A stretch of 64,000 nucleotides of DNA from Isochrysis galbana (Eukaryota > Haptophyta > Isochrysidales > Isochrysidaceae). Under the pieces are notes generated by a model. That model was not told the DNA's origin, made no database searches, and saw only the letters and a list, made by a program, of their open reading frames with translations. Shown piece by piece: positions 1 through 8,040 of this stretch. Position numbers and translations under genes: made by a program. Within the stretch, counting starts at the first letter, position 1. Every line of letters begins with the position of its first letter. Location of the stretch: assembly GCA_018136815.1 (NCBI GenBank), contig CM030939.1, positions 4,519,419-4,583,418 of the forward strand, given 5' to 3'.

Positions 1-2260
1 GGCTACCCAGGTGAGGGACCGGTGACGGTCGTCACGTACAACCTGAACGGCGCGGGGAGCGGCGCCCTGGGATCAGTGCTTGCTCAAGCGCGCAAGGCGC
101 AAGGCCAAGGTCGACATCCTCCTCCTTCAGGAGCTCCACGCATACGCGGACGGCAGACATCATCGGACATGCATGACCGCCAACGCCCTGGGGTGGCACA
201 TGGTCCACGCCCCGGCTAGCCAAGAGGACACGGCGAGTGGAGTAGGAGTCGCGGTACGCGACAACTCTCCAAGAGTGAAACTCCTACCGGACACGGCGGA
301 GACACTCATAGAAGGTAGACTGCTGAGGGTAAAATGCATAATAGACACCAAAGAGGTAGAACTAATCTCAATATATCTAAACGCCGCGCCCGCGCAACGA
401 GCGACACTCAATTACTTGGACGCCAGGCAAGCCCAATGGAAGCAAGTGCTGGACGCATGGTTCTGCCGCACGCGTTTGGGGAGAGCGGCGGTGCTAGCCG
501 ACGTGCCCGCGCACAAGCTAACGGACGGCATAAAAGGAAGGAGCAAGCTCCCGGCCTTTTGGAAGCAAGCCCTCACGAATGTGAGAACTCTGAAATTAAA
601 GCCGCTGAAAATGAGCAGGGACGGAGCCCTCTCCCAACCCATATGGTACAACCCGCACCACAGCGGCCCGACCATGCAACCGAAATGGGCAGAGCTGTGG
701 AACAAACTCGAATGCACCACGATACACAATGTGTTCAAAGACCACGCGTGCACGAGCGCGTTTACCGTGGAGGAATGCGAACAATACCTAAAAAATAATG
801 ATACATATATACAATACAAAGGAGAACACATCCCCCGCGATAGATTCTTAGGCACTTGGGAGAACATAGTGAGACACGCACACGACCTACTACAGGCGGC
901 TGACCAGGAAACCACGGACGCCCAAACTCGCAACACAACAGCTAACACGGCACCGAACACGAAAGACCCAACTCCCGAGATCCATATCAACCAAGAGGGA
1001 GAGTACTTCGCCAAAGAGAGAAACGCCTGGTACGAAGTCGAACTCTCATACCTCGGCACCCCCATCCTAGGCGACCATACGATCGCGGCGCCCGCCGACT
1101 TGGACCCATCCCCTCCGGCAAAATGGGGCGAAGGATACAAATCAAACAAGAGAACAGAATACCCGCTACCGGACGAATACACCCTAGACGGCAAGACAAC
1201 GCTCGACGCGACAGAGGTGACACACCTAACGAGAGCCCTACAAACAGCCCAACACAAACGCCGACGGCTCACGGGCCCCGACAACTGGGCGACGAGACTA
1301 ACACTACCGGACGATATCTGGGCACATCTGGCCAGGATCTACACCTCGCCCATGGTAACAGCGAGAGACACACACCTACACTTCAAGCACATAACGCATA
1401 GGCGCATTGCCACGTCCAACAGATTCCCAGAACGGGACAAAGCGTGCCGCTTCTGCGAGACAGCCGACGAATCATCCACACACCTGGGAGAGTGCCCAAG
1501 ACTAACGAAGATATTCGACACCCTTGACTCCCTAGCCCGACACCCAAGCGAGCCGGACAAACCACGCGAGCAAGGCATCATAGACAGATTGTTTATGCAC
1601 CCAAAAGGCTCATGCCCCAAGGCACTGGCAACACTATATATGCTAGCATGGAGATACATCGTAACTGACTTTTACAGAATACAATACGACAACGCCACGT
1701 TCTCAGAAGAATCAGTACTAGTACGGGTCTTGGAAAGATTCACGAAGCTAAGCAGGGCGCTAAACTTCGCCAACTCAACAGACACCTCGCGAACCGCCCA
1801 GGCGGGCATGGGGAGGCAACCCAAAAAAAGGATAGACTTGGCCGACATCCGGCCACTATACGAAGTAGGCAATAATAACAGCTTGACCCCCAGTGCGGAG
1901 CTCGTATCCCTGGCAGAGAAACTAGGGATCGAACACCAAATAGCGAGAGAGACCACAAGGTAATCGTGAGAACGGCGAAGAGCACGCCGAGACACCACAT
2001 TCGGGGCAGCCACAGCACGCGAGGCCTGAACTAACCAAAGACATGAACCCAAAAGGCCTGCCCGGACCCCGAAACCGAAGCCGGGCCCTTGGTAGCGCAC
2101 CAGGGCCGCACCCCCGACACCAAAGACAAAGGAACGAGGGGGGGAAGGCGAGGGGGCGGAGAGAAGGGAGTTAAGGGCGTTGGCGGCAGTGCAGCGGCAA
2201 GAGTACGCGCTGTCTAGTAGTAGGTGTGTAGCCCAGAAACTTCAGATCTTTTTTTTTTTC
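1..2260 (+). mobile_element. LINE (non-LTR) retrotransposon copy, internally deleted, running in from the left edge
   Basis: The start of an endonuclease (EN) domain is fused to the C-terminal region of the same LINE family seen in fuller form at 52474-49700. The 3' UTR (about 1964-2248) ends with a GTAGCCCAGAAACTTCAGAT block and an oligo-T run at 2249-2259. The same end, in the sense direction, is seen in the minus-strand copy near 49704-49730 and a similar one near 16758. The 5' part lies outside the window, because the frame is already open at base 1. The copy cannot be autonomous, since the reverse transcriptase is missing. Confidence 0.85.
22..1963 (+). pseudogene. LINE ORF2 remnant: AP-endonuclease N-terminus joined to post-RT C-terminus
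   Basis: Motif TYNLNG near base 40 is the first EN (exonuclease-endonuclease-phosphatase) motif, in frame 1. Near base 80-100 the frame shifts and continues as VDILLLQE (second EN motif, catalytic E), GVGVAV and a short beta-strand ending SIYLNAAPAQR. The next residues, LNYLDARQAQWK, are the region that lies after the RT in the copy at 50-52 kb, so the rest of EN and all of RT are gone but the frame is kept. The C-terminal part has a zinc-knuckle-like CRFC...H....C cluster (about 1447-1490) and ends with the GRQPKKRID block shared by all copies. A one-base frameshift plus the internal deletion make this a pseudogene. The stretch from 80 to 1963 (627 codons) has no stop. Confidence 0.85.
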
Positions 2261-2295
2261 TGATCTTCAGTCTACCTCATCGCTCGTAGCGCCCG

Positions 2296-2533
2296 ATGGC
2301 AGACACTGTCAGACCCGACTTCTACTATGACCTCTCAGACATCTTCCCGCAAGCAACAAACAACGAACCTTCTACGACCGCGTCAGCTGCCGGCTCGATC
2401 GAACGGCCTTCTGCCTATGAGCCTATAGTCATCGCGTGTTCGACGTATCCCATTCCGCGAGCGAGCCGAGCTCACCTTCCTCGGGACCTCAGGCTACAGG
2501 CTACCCGAAGCTCGACCCCCCACGTCCGTCTGT
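2296..2533 (+). other. Possible truncated coding start, unrecognised
   Basis: An ATG at 2296 opens a frame (MADTVRPDFYYDLSDIF...) with normal amino-acid composition for about 60 codons. It then runs into an unrelated LTR fragment at 2534. A second frame downstream (SEPSSPSSGPQ...) has the proline/serine look of the gag N-termini in this window. It may be the start of a retrotransposon gag or of a host gene broken by insertion. No family was recognised. Confidence 0.25.
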
Positions 2534-2663
2534 GGAATCCGAATCTGTGTGTCTTGTGCGTCAGTGGCAACACGGGGAACTGTTCAATTGTAATTGTGAG
2601 CGCGTACCTTACCCGAATATTCATGCCTACAGCCTTCAGATGGGCAGGAATACGAATACAACA
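2534..2663 (-). repeat. LTR fragment of the element-2 family
   Basis: Bases 2534-2653 match 21357-21476 over 120 bp with one visible difference. In the second place this block starts TGTTG directly after a G-rich tract downstream of a pol gene, so it is read as the first part of an LTR (U3). Here the copy carries an extra GAATAC hexamer near its end. Open frames through this block (for example a CPSEGC peptide on the minus strand) are not taken as genes. Confidence 0.6.
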
Positions 2664-3112
2664 GACTCCCTCGTGGTGGCCCCGCATCGCGTATTTGGAA
2701 ACGAGGGGTACCAAATGAAGGCAAACGACCTTCCAGCTTAGTGATCCAGCGCTCGACCATGTCGTTGTACAGTCGAGTGCGCGCCGCAAGAACTTCTGGG
2801 TGAATGTCCTCAGGGTCGTACGAAATCGTTGGCGTCTCCGGGAACTTGAGAACGAGAGGAGCATCTGGCGCCATCCCGCGAATCAAACCGTAGAGCGTGG
2901 GGAGGACGAGAGGGAGTGTGGGATACTTCGTGCATCTTATTTTGAAACACATTAGAAGTCCATTTCATATGCTGTAATGTATTAATAAGTCGATCGCATA
3001 ACTCTATACCCTCTTCGCTAGCCTTTATAACCACCTTATGACTATCGATTTGCTTCGAGAGTTGTTCCACCAAGCCCGCCATTTGCCATTTGTTTGTTGT
3101 ATTCACGGCCAC
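2664..3112 (-). pseudogene. Probable hAT-type transposase fragment, frameshifted
   Basis: On the minus strand a helical segment (MAVNTTNKWQMAGLVEQL..., from 3112) runs to about 2950 and then continues in another frame as KYPTLPLVLPTLYGLIRGM and a further helical part ending near 2735. A run of the type 'YPT-x-x-x-V-x-P-x-x-x-x-L' after a helix is typical of hAT transposases between the catalytic core and the dimerisation region, and this is the only basis for the call. The reading needs a frameshift or an intron near 2940-2950. No catalytic residues or zinc finger can be shown. Confidence 0.35.
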
Positions 3113-3300
3113 ATTTTTTTGAGACCCCCTCCCTTCGTTTGAAGTGCGGATGCCTTCATCCCCTCCGCGTCAAACGAGGGTACCAAATGAAGGCAAACAA
3201 CATTGTGAATTGGAAGGAAGCGCGCGACGCCAACCAAGAGGCGCCTACCTGTCATCTCGTATTTGGAAACGAGGGGTACCAAATGAAGGCAAACGACCTT
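2691..3300. repeat. Three dispersed copies of a 42-bp repeat
   Basis: Units 2691-2732 and 3259-3300 are identical over 42 bp (GTATTTGGAAACGAGGGG then TACCAAATGAAGGC...). A third unit at about 3172-3203 keeps the middle (AACGAGGGTACCAAATGAAG) with changes at its end. All are in the same direction. The first lies inside the transposase-like frame, and the last abuts the start of the family A repeat at 3302. Confidence 0.8.
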
Positions 3301-3301
3301 C

Positions 3302-3575
3302 ATCGAAAAATCGGTAAGTCTCGCGCCTGTTTGGGAGGCATAGGAGGAAGGGGGGAACGGATCACCGGGGGGGGGGCGCGGGCCACCGGACCATATCTAA
3401 GCCCTTCACCCCCATCCCCCTAGTAGTGTACGGGGGGAGCCGCCTGATGCCTGATGGCAGGGGGAGAAAGGCAGGGGGAGTGGGGGTGTAGAAAGTATGC
3501 TACGTACTGGGTGTAGTAGGTAGTGGTTCCATTCGCCGCGAGTGCGGTAAGAATATTAAAAGGTTTTTTTAGGTG
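3302..3575 (+). repeat. Interspersed repeat family A, partial copy (far end only)
   Basis: The block from CGAAAAATCGGTAAGTC to ATTAAAAGGTTTTTTT matches the last third of the copies at 19.9 and 62.6 kb. It includes ACCGGACCATATCTAAGCC and the GTACGGGGGGAGCCGCC segment. The other end of the repeat is absent, as expected for a truncated insertion. Confidence 0.75.
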
Positions 3576-3589
3576 TTAGCCCAGAATCG

Positions 3590-4172
3590 TCAGATTTCTT
3601 TACAGTAGATCAATAGATGACAGACGCAAGAGTCTGTAGACTCTAGAGTACAACATGTGTATGTATGTATCAATTTTAATCTGTAAACCGTGCTCTTAGC
3701 AGTATAAATATAACTTGTTTGTAGGACAATACTCGCATTCATCGCCACGCGCCGGTTGGAGAGACGAGGAGAGAGGAAGAGAGACAGCAGGGAGAGAGAG
3801 CGAGAGAGCAAGAGAGGGGAGAGGAGAGGAAGGAAGAGCCGTAAAATACGATAGTTCATCGAATCCGATGTCGAGAGAGATAGCAGAGAAGGATTGAACT
3901 CTAGGAAGGGAGAGCAGAGAGGGAGAGAGAGGGAGCGAGGTGGGGGGAAGAGGAGGAGAGAGAGCGCGAGGGAGGGAGGGAAGAGGAGAGGGGGGGGGGG
4001 TAGGGGGGGGAAGAGAGAAGAGGGAGAGGGAAGAGGAGGGAAGCAGGGAGGGAGAGAGAGAAGAGAGAGAGGGTACGGGAGAGAGAGCGCGACTAGCGGG
4101 AGAGAGAAGAGTGACAGGGGGGTGGAGAGGAAGAGGGAGCAGGCAGCAGGGAGAGAGAGAGAGAGAGTAAGT

Positions 4173-4266
<94 letters not shown>

Positions 4267-4550
4267 GAGAGAGTAAGTGAGAAGGAGACTGAGAGAGAGG
4301 GGGGGGGGGGAGAGAGACACGGAGGCAGAGAGGGAGAGAGAAAGAGAGAAAGAAAGAGATGGAGAGAGGGAGAGAGAGAGGAGAAGAGGGGGGGGTTCGA
4401 AGCGGAGAGAGGGCACCTCGCACCGCGCGCGGGGAGAGAGAGGGAGAGGAGGAGAGTGAGCGCGCGCGGGAGCGGGGAAGGAGACGGAGGGGAGGAAAGG
4501 AGGACGGGGAGGAGAGCTTGCGTGCATCGCTGCGTGCCAGTGGGAATCGG
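3590..4550. repeat. Low-complexity GA-rich tract with (GA)n microsatellite
   Basis: From about 3760 to 4500 the + strand is almost pure purine, with near-perfect (GA)n at 4150-4275 and G-runs at 3990-4010 and 4300-4310. Open frames on both strands here translate to RERERE or SLSLSL and are not genes. The tract lies directly upstream of the CCCH/WW gene and may form part of its 5' region. Confidence 0.9.
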
Positions 4551-4555
4551 GCGCG

Positions 4556-6061
4556 ATGAAGCCATGGATGGCCCCAATCTCACATTCTGGCGGCTCGGCC
4601 TCTAGCTCTCTGGGTATTGAGGTGAGCCATACCTCCCCCCCCCCAGTCTTCTCACTCTTCTCATCTCTCTCCCTGTGCACCACGTTCTCTTACTCCAACC
4701 ACCCTCTCTCCCCCTCACTGCCTAGAATTCCCCTTCAAGGTTTCTTCTCCCCTTCTCCGCACGCTCGCTCTCACACATCTTCCTCTCTTTTTTCTGCTCA
4801 CAGGAGTGCGGCGACTTCAAGCGGGGCTCATGCTTCCGTGCAAACTGCAAGTTCCTGCATGGCGGGAAACCTGCCTCCGAGGTCCAGCAAGCCAGCGTGC
4901 CTGGCCTCAATGGGGCCGCAGGGCTGCCGACACCGCGCGCGGCTGGCGCGTTTGTTGCACCAGAGGGTCTTGATACGACGTTATATGATGCAAATACGGG
5001 TGCGTACGCATGGTCTAGCATACCAGGTCGCACAGCGTCATTGCTTCATTGCAAATCGTCTTGATGCCTTGGCGATCTTAAGTGCGTCTTGCCACTCAGG
5101 GGCCTCGGGGCCTGGGACGTTCTCAGGTTTCGGGCTCTTTGGCACTCCTGCATGGGGCTTTCGATATGGTTCAAATATGCCTCTGCCCAAAGTGGAGAAC
5201 GTGCGTCCCCTTTGTATGGACTTCTACAAGCAGGGCTTTTGCAATCGACGTGGGCCACACAATCAAGGATGCCTCTTCAGACATGACGAAATCGAAGGGA
5301 AGGGGAAAATCGAGCAGCCAGCAAAGGCCATTCCTCCGGAGGTCATGCTCTTCGGGATGGAGGCACAAGGCGTTCTGCACAAGGCCGGCGCGAATACGCT
5401 CTCGGAAGTCACCAAGGCGGCCAAGCAATGGGCGGAAAGTCGGAAAACCGAGATTGAGGCAGAGGAGAAAGTTGCCGCCGACATGCAGGCTGCAATGGAG
5501 CAAGCTTCAGCAGGAGCTGGCCAAGATGCTACACAAACGCCTGTGGGTGCCCGTGCACCGCTTCCTGCTGGATGGAAAGAGGCGAAGGCGCCGGACGGGC
5601 GCGTCTATTACTACAATTCGGTGACCAAGGCAACCATGTGGACTCGTCCTATGGGCGAGCTTGGTAAGGCCCCTCCACCTTTGCCATCGGGCTGGAAGGA
5701 AGCGCATGCGCCTGATGGGCGGACTTACTTTTACCATGCGGAGACCAAGGCAACGTCGTGGAAACGTCCGGAGGCTCCGCAGTTGGATGATGCCGACAAA
5801 GACCCTGGTGCTGAAGAGGCTGAATTGGATACTGCCGCAACCGAGGCTGGCGCGGAAAGCGCTCGAATGCTGGAATCCAACGACAACAGCGCACCACTCG
5901 AAGGCGACGCGCCACCAATGGCTGAGTCTGCACATGATGTTCCGCAGTCTCCAGACGGGGCCGTAGAGGCCCCACTAGCCAATCAAGAGGCTATAGCAAA
6001 TGAAGTCTCGCTGGATGACAAGGGCGATGAACCGGAGGCCAAGCGTGCGCGGGCCAAGTAA
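4556..6061 (+). CDS. CCCH zinc-finger and WW-domain protein, likely RNA-processing factor
   Basis: Proposed exons are 4556-4621, 4804-5026 and 5100-6061, giving 416 aa. Exon 1 ends GAG|GTGAGC, exon 2 starts after CTCACAG, and the second intron (73 nt, weaker GTCGCA donor) keeps phase. Exon 2 holds a first CCCH finger (C24, C32, C37, H41) and an aromatic stretch LYDANTGAYAW that recalls OCRE repeats. Exon 3 holds a second finger (C135, C144, C154, H158) and two WW domains (about 251-280 and 296-325, both starting LP-x-GWKEA). The acidic tail ends in a basic KRARAK, a possible nuclear signal. CCCH plus WW is typical of pre-mRNA splicing or 3'-end factors, so a nuclear RNA role with proline-rich partners is inferred. 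A single open frame from 4556 also exists by chance, but it would skip the first finger. Confidence 0.75.
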   Translation: MKPWMAPISHSGGSASSSLGIEVSHTSPPPVFSLFSSLSLCTTFSYSNHPLSPSLPRIPLQGFFSPSPHARSHTSSSLFSAHRSAATSSGAHASVQTASSCMAGNLPPRSSKPACLASMGPQGCRHRARLARLLHQRVLIRRYMMQIRVRTHGLAYQVAQRHCFIANRLDALAILSASCHSGASGPGTFSGFGLFGTPAWGFRYGSNMPLPKVENVRPLCMDFYKQGFCNRRGPHNQGCLFRHDEIEGKGKIEQPAKAIPPEVMLFGMEAQGVLHKAGANTLSEVTKAAKQWAESRKTEIEAEEKVAADMQAAMEQASAGAGQDATQTPVGARAPLPAGWKEAKAPDGRVYYYNSVTKATMWTRPMGELGKAPPPLPSGWKEAHAPDGRTYFYHAETKATSWKRPEAPQLDDADKDPGAEEAELDTAATEAGAESARMLESNDNSAPLEGDAPPMAESAHDVPQSPDGAVEAPLANQEAIANEVSLDDKGDEPEAKRARAK

Positions 6062-7176
6062 TTGATGGTAGCTTTCGTGTACTCTCGACCACTGAAGGAA
6101 TGACATGCGCTTCACTTTGACTAGCATGCGGCTGCGTGCGTGCGGTTGGTTTGTCGTCAGTTTACGTTCGCTCTCGTGCTGCGGACCCGCACGTAAGTGT
6201 AGCTAGTAGCTAGCCATGCATCGCCATTAAAATCTTTGGTGATATCTGATCATGTTGTATGAGTGCTACAATCACGTTGTTGCGGGTAGGAGGAGCGTCT
6301 CCATGCCATGCGACAGGCACTACTTATAGGGCGTGTCGCGTGTCTTTCCACTCCGCATCTCCCGCTCTCCTCTCTCCCTCTTTCCTTCGTCCCGCGCGCA
6401 CCGTTCCAGCCGGGATCCCTTCCTTCCCTTCGTCTCATGCGACCCCAGCGGTTCCCTTGTTTCCTTGGCCAGCGAGGTCCGGAGACTCCCGCGCTCGTGG
6501 CTCTCTCCGCCCCTCCAGCGCCCGATCCCTTCGCCGCTCCAATAGTTTCCCCCTTATTCCTAGAGCTTCCCGCTCCCCTCCCCGTCTGTCGTTTCCCTCG
6601 TTCCTCCAGCTTTTGTTCCTTCACGCTCTCGCTCGGGAGCACCCCCTCGTGTCTTTCCCTCGTGTGCTCTCCCTCGCCCCATCTGACGTCATGCCCGCAG
6701 ACCCCATGCCCACGTCATGAAACAAGACTCTTCAAAGCACCTACCTCCACACCATCGTCACCCCCTCCTTCTCCCTCCACACGCCGCACTGTCCATGTTG
6801 CGGGTAAAGGGGGGGCCTTGTACACTTCCCCCTCGTACGTTCCGTTTTTAGGGCTTCCCGCGCGACTACCTCTCCGTCGCCGCGCCCCAGTTCCCTTCTC
6901 CCCCGCATCGTCCCGAATCGGCCCGTCCCCCCTCTCCTCTCCTCTCCCCGGCTCCCCCGCGGAAGCCCTCTTCCCCCTCTCCCTTCCCGTCTCTCCCCGA
7001 GCGCTTCCTTGAGTTTCCGGCCCCCTTTTGTCTATTTCTTTCCCGCGCGTTTCCCCTTTCCCCCGCGCGTGACGTTTTCCCTCGGTGTCTTGGCTACGCT
7101 CCGCGTTATCGCTCGAGCGCCCTCTGTGCCCCCTCGTCCATTCTTCGTTCTCGTTCTCGTGCTGTAGTGCCCCGTG
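6062..7176. other. Non-coding, C/T-rich stretch
   Basis: The first 200 bases are the 3' flank of the CCCH/WW gene. From 6350 onward the + strand is rich in CCTCC and TCCCT runs, with several overlapping frames but no recognisable protein. It could be the 5' LTR or leader of the degenerate gag that follows, but no LTR match was seen. Confidence 0.4.
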
Positions 7177-7730
7177 ATGACTGAGAGCGCGCCCATCTCA
7201 TCGGCCCCGTCCCCGCACGCTTCCCCAGCTCCCCATTGTTCACCATCCATGCTCCAAATGGGCCATACATCTCATGTTACAACTCACAACTCATCCTTCA
7301 CTCACACCCAGCCGCACCACAGCCACAGCTCCACTCGACCACTCACATGGTAGCGGAGGAGTGCCTTCCACGCCTTCCCATCCTCTCTCCACTCCTCACA
7401 TTCCCACCACCGCCGCCCCTCCAGCCTCATCCGCCTCCCCCAGCCCTGACCAGCCATCTCACTTGGACTACCCACAGTCCACACAACCACAACCACACTG
7501 GCCACAACACATCAGTGCCGCCGCCACGCCCGCACAACCAGTGTTCTACTCCCCTTTCCAGCCTCTCAACCCGCCCGACGCCCTCACCGCCCTCCCTTCC
7601 CTCCCTGCCACCCACCTTCCCCCTCCCCTTCCAAACCCCCAGCATACCATCACCGATCTGCCCGAGCCGAACCATCCCCATCAATCACCTCTCCTCGCAC
7701 TCCTCGCCCGGCCACCCTCCTCTCATTGAC
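7177..7730 (+). pseudogene. Degenerate proline-rich, gag-like N-terminus
   Basis: An ATG at 7177 starts MTESAPISSAPSPHASPAP, and a second frame continues as a P/H/S-rich segment to a stop near 7729. Composition and layout resemble the N-terminus of the intact gag at 28879 (S/P-rich, no conserved motif). No similarity strong enough to prove descent is visible, and a frameshift is required. If real, it is the 5' end of a Ty3-type remnant whose 3' end may be the fragment at 11281-11890. Confidence 0.25.
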
Positions 7731-7936
7731 TCCAACCTCTACCGACTTCCGCCGGGCGCCGTCCCCTCCCCGTCACTGCTCCACCTCTACAATCACTACC
7801 CCTCCCTACCCATCCCTCTTCCCTTGCCCTCACCCGGCCGCGCCTGCCGAGAGAGACGCCAACTCTGACTTTTCAGCCAGGGAAGCTTGCTGCGAGGCGG
7901 GTGTGGGCTGGGGCGGGGTCAGGTGCTGGGTATGGC

Positions 7937-8024
7937 ACACCCAGGCCAAGAGGGTGCAACTCGAGGTTCCTTTTTTTTGTCACGCCCCTCCCGGCTTTTT
8001 AGGTATATAATTTCTACTGACCCC
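7937..8024 (+). repeat. Left arm of an imperfect inverted repeat
   Basis: The sequence GGCC-AAGAGGGTGCAAC, a T-run, GCCCC and GGTATATAATTTCTACT is matched in order on the opposite strand at 10680-10590 (GAGAGGGTGCAAC, T-run, GCCCCCC, GGTATAAGTTCTACT). The pair flanks the rearranged DTG/coiled-coil locus. The arms are diverged, and no target-site duplication was found. Confidence 0.45.
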
Positions 8025-8040
8025 TAACTTCGCCCCTAAC

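Noticed and set aside
412..1284. 290-codon frame antisense to the LINE
   Set aside because: Antisense of a recognisable LINE ORF; no independent features.
2584..2680. C2H2-like zinc finger (CPSEGC...H) on the minus strand
   Set aside because: The same DNA recurs as the start of an LTR at 21476-21357; one histidine short and no continuing domain.
3590..4683. Long SLSLSL / RERERE frames
   Set aside because: Direct translations of the (GA)n/(CT)n tract.
6259..7012. Overlapping + strand frames of 150-234 codons
   Set aside because: C/T-rich low complexity, several frames equally open, no motif or repeatable start.
7236..7868. 210-codon frame as a separate host gene
   Set aside because: Proline/serine/histidine composition from CCN repeats. 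At best part of a degenerate gag in another frame.
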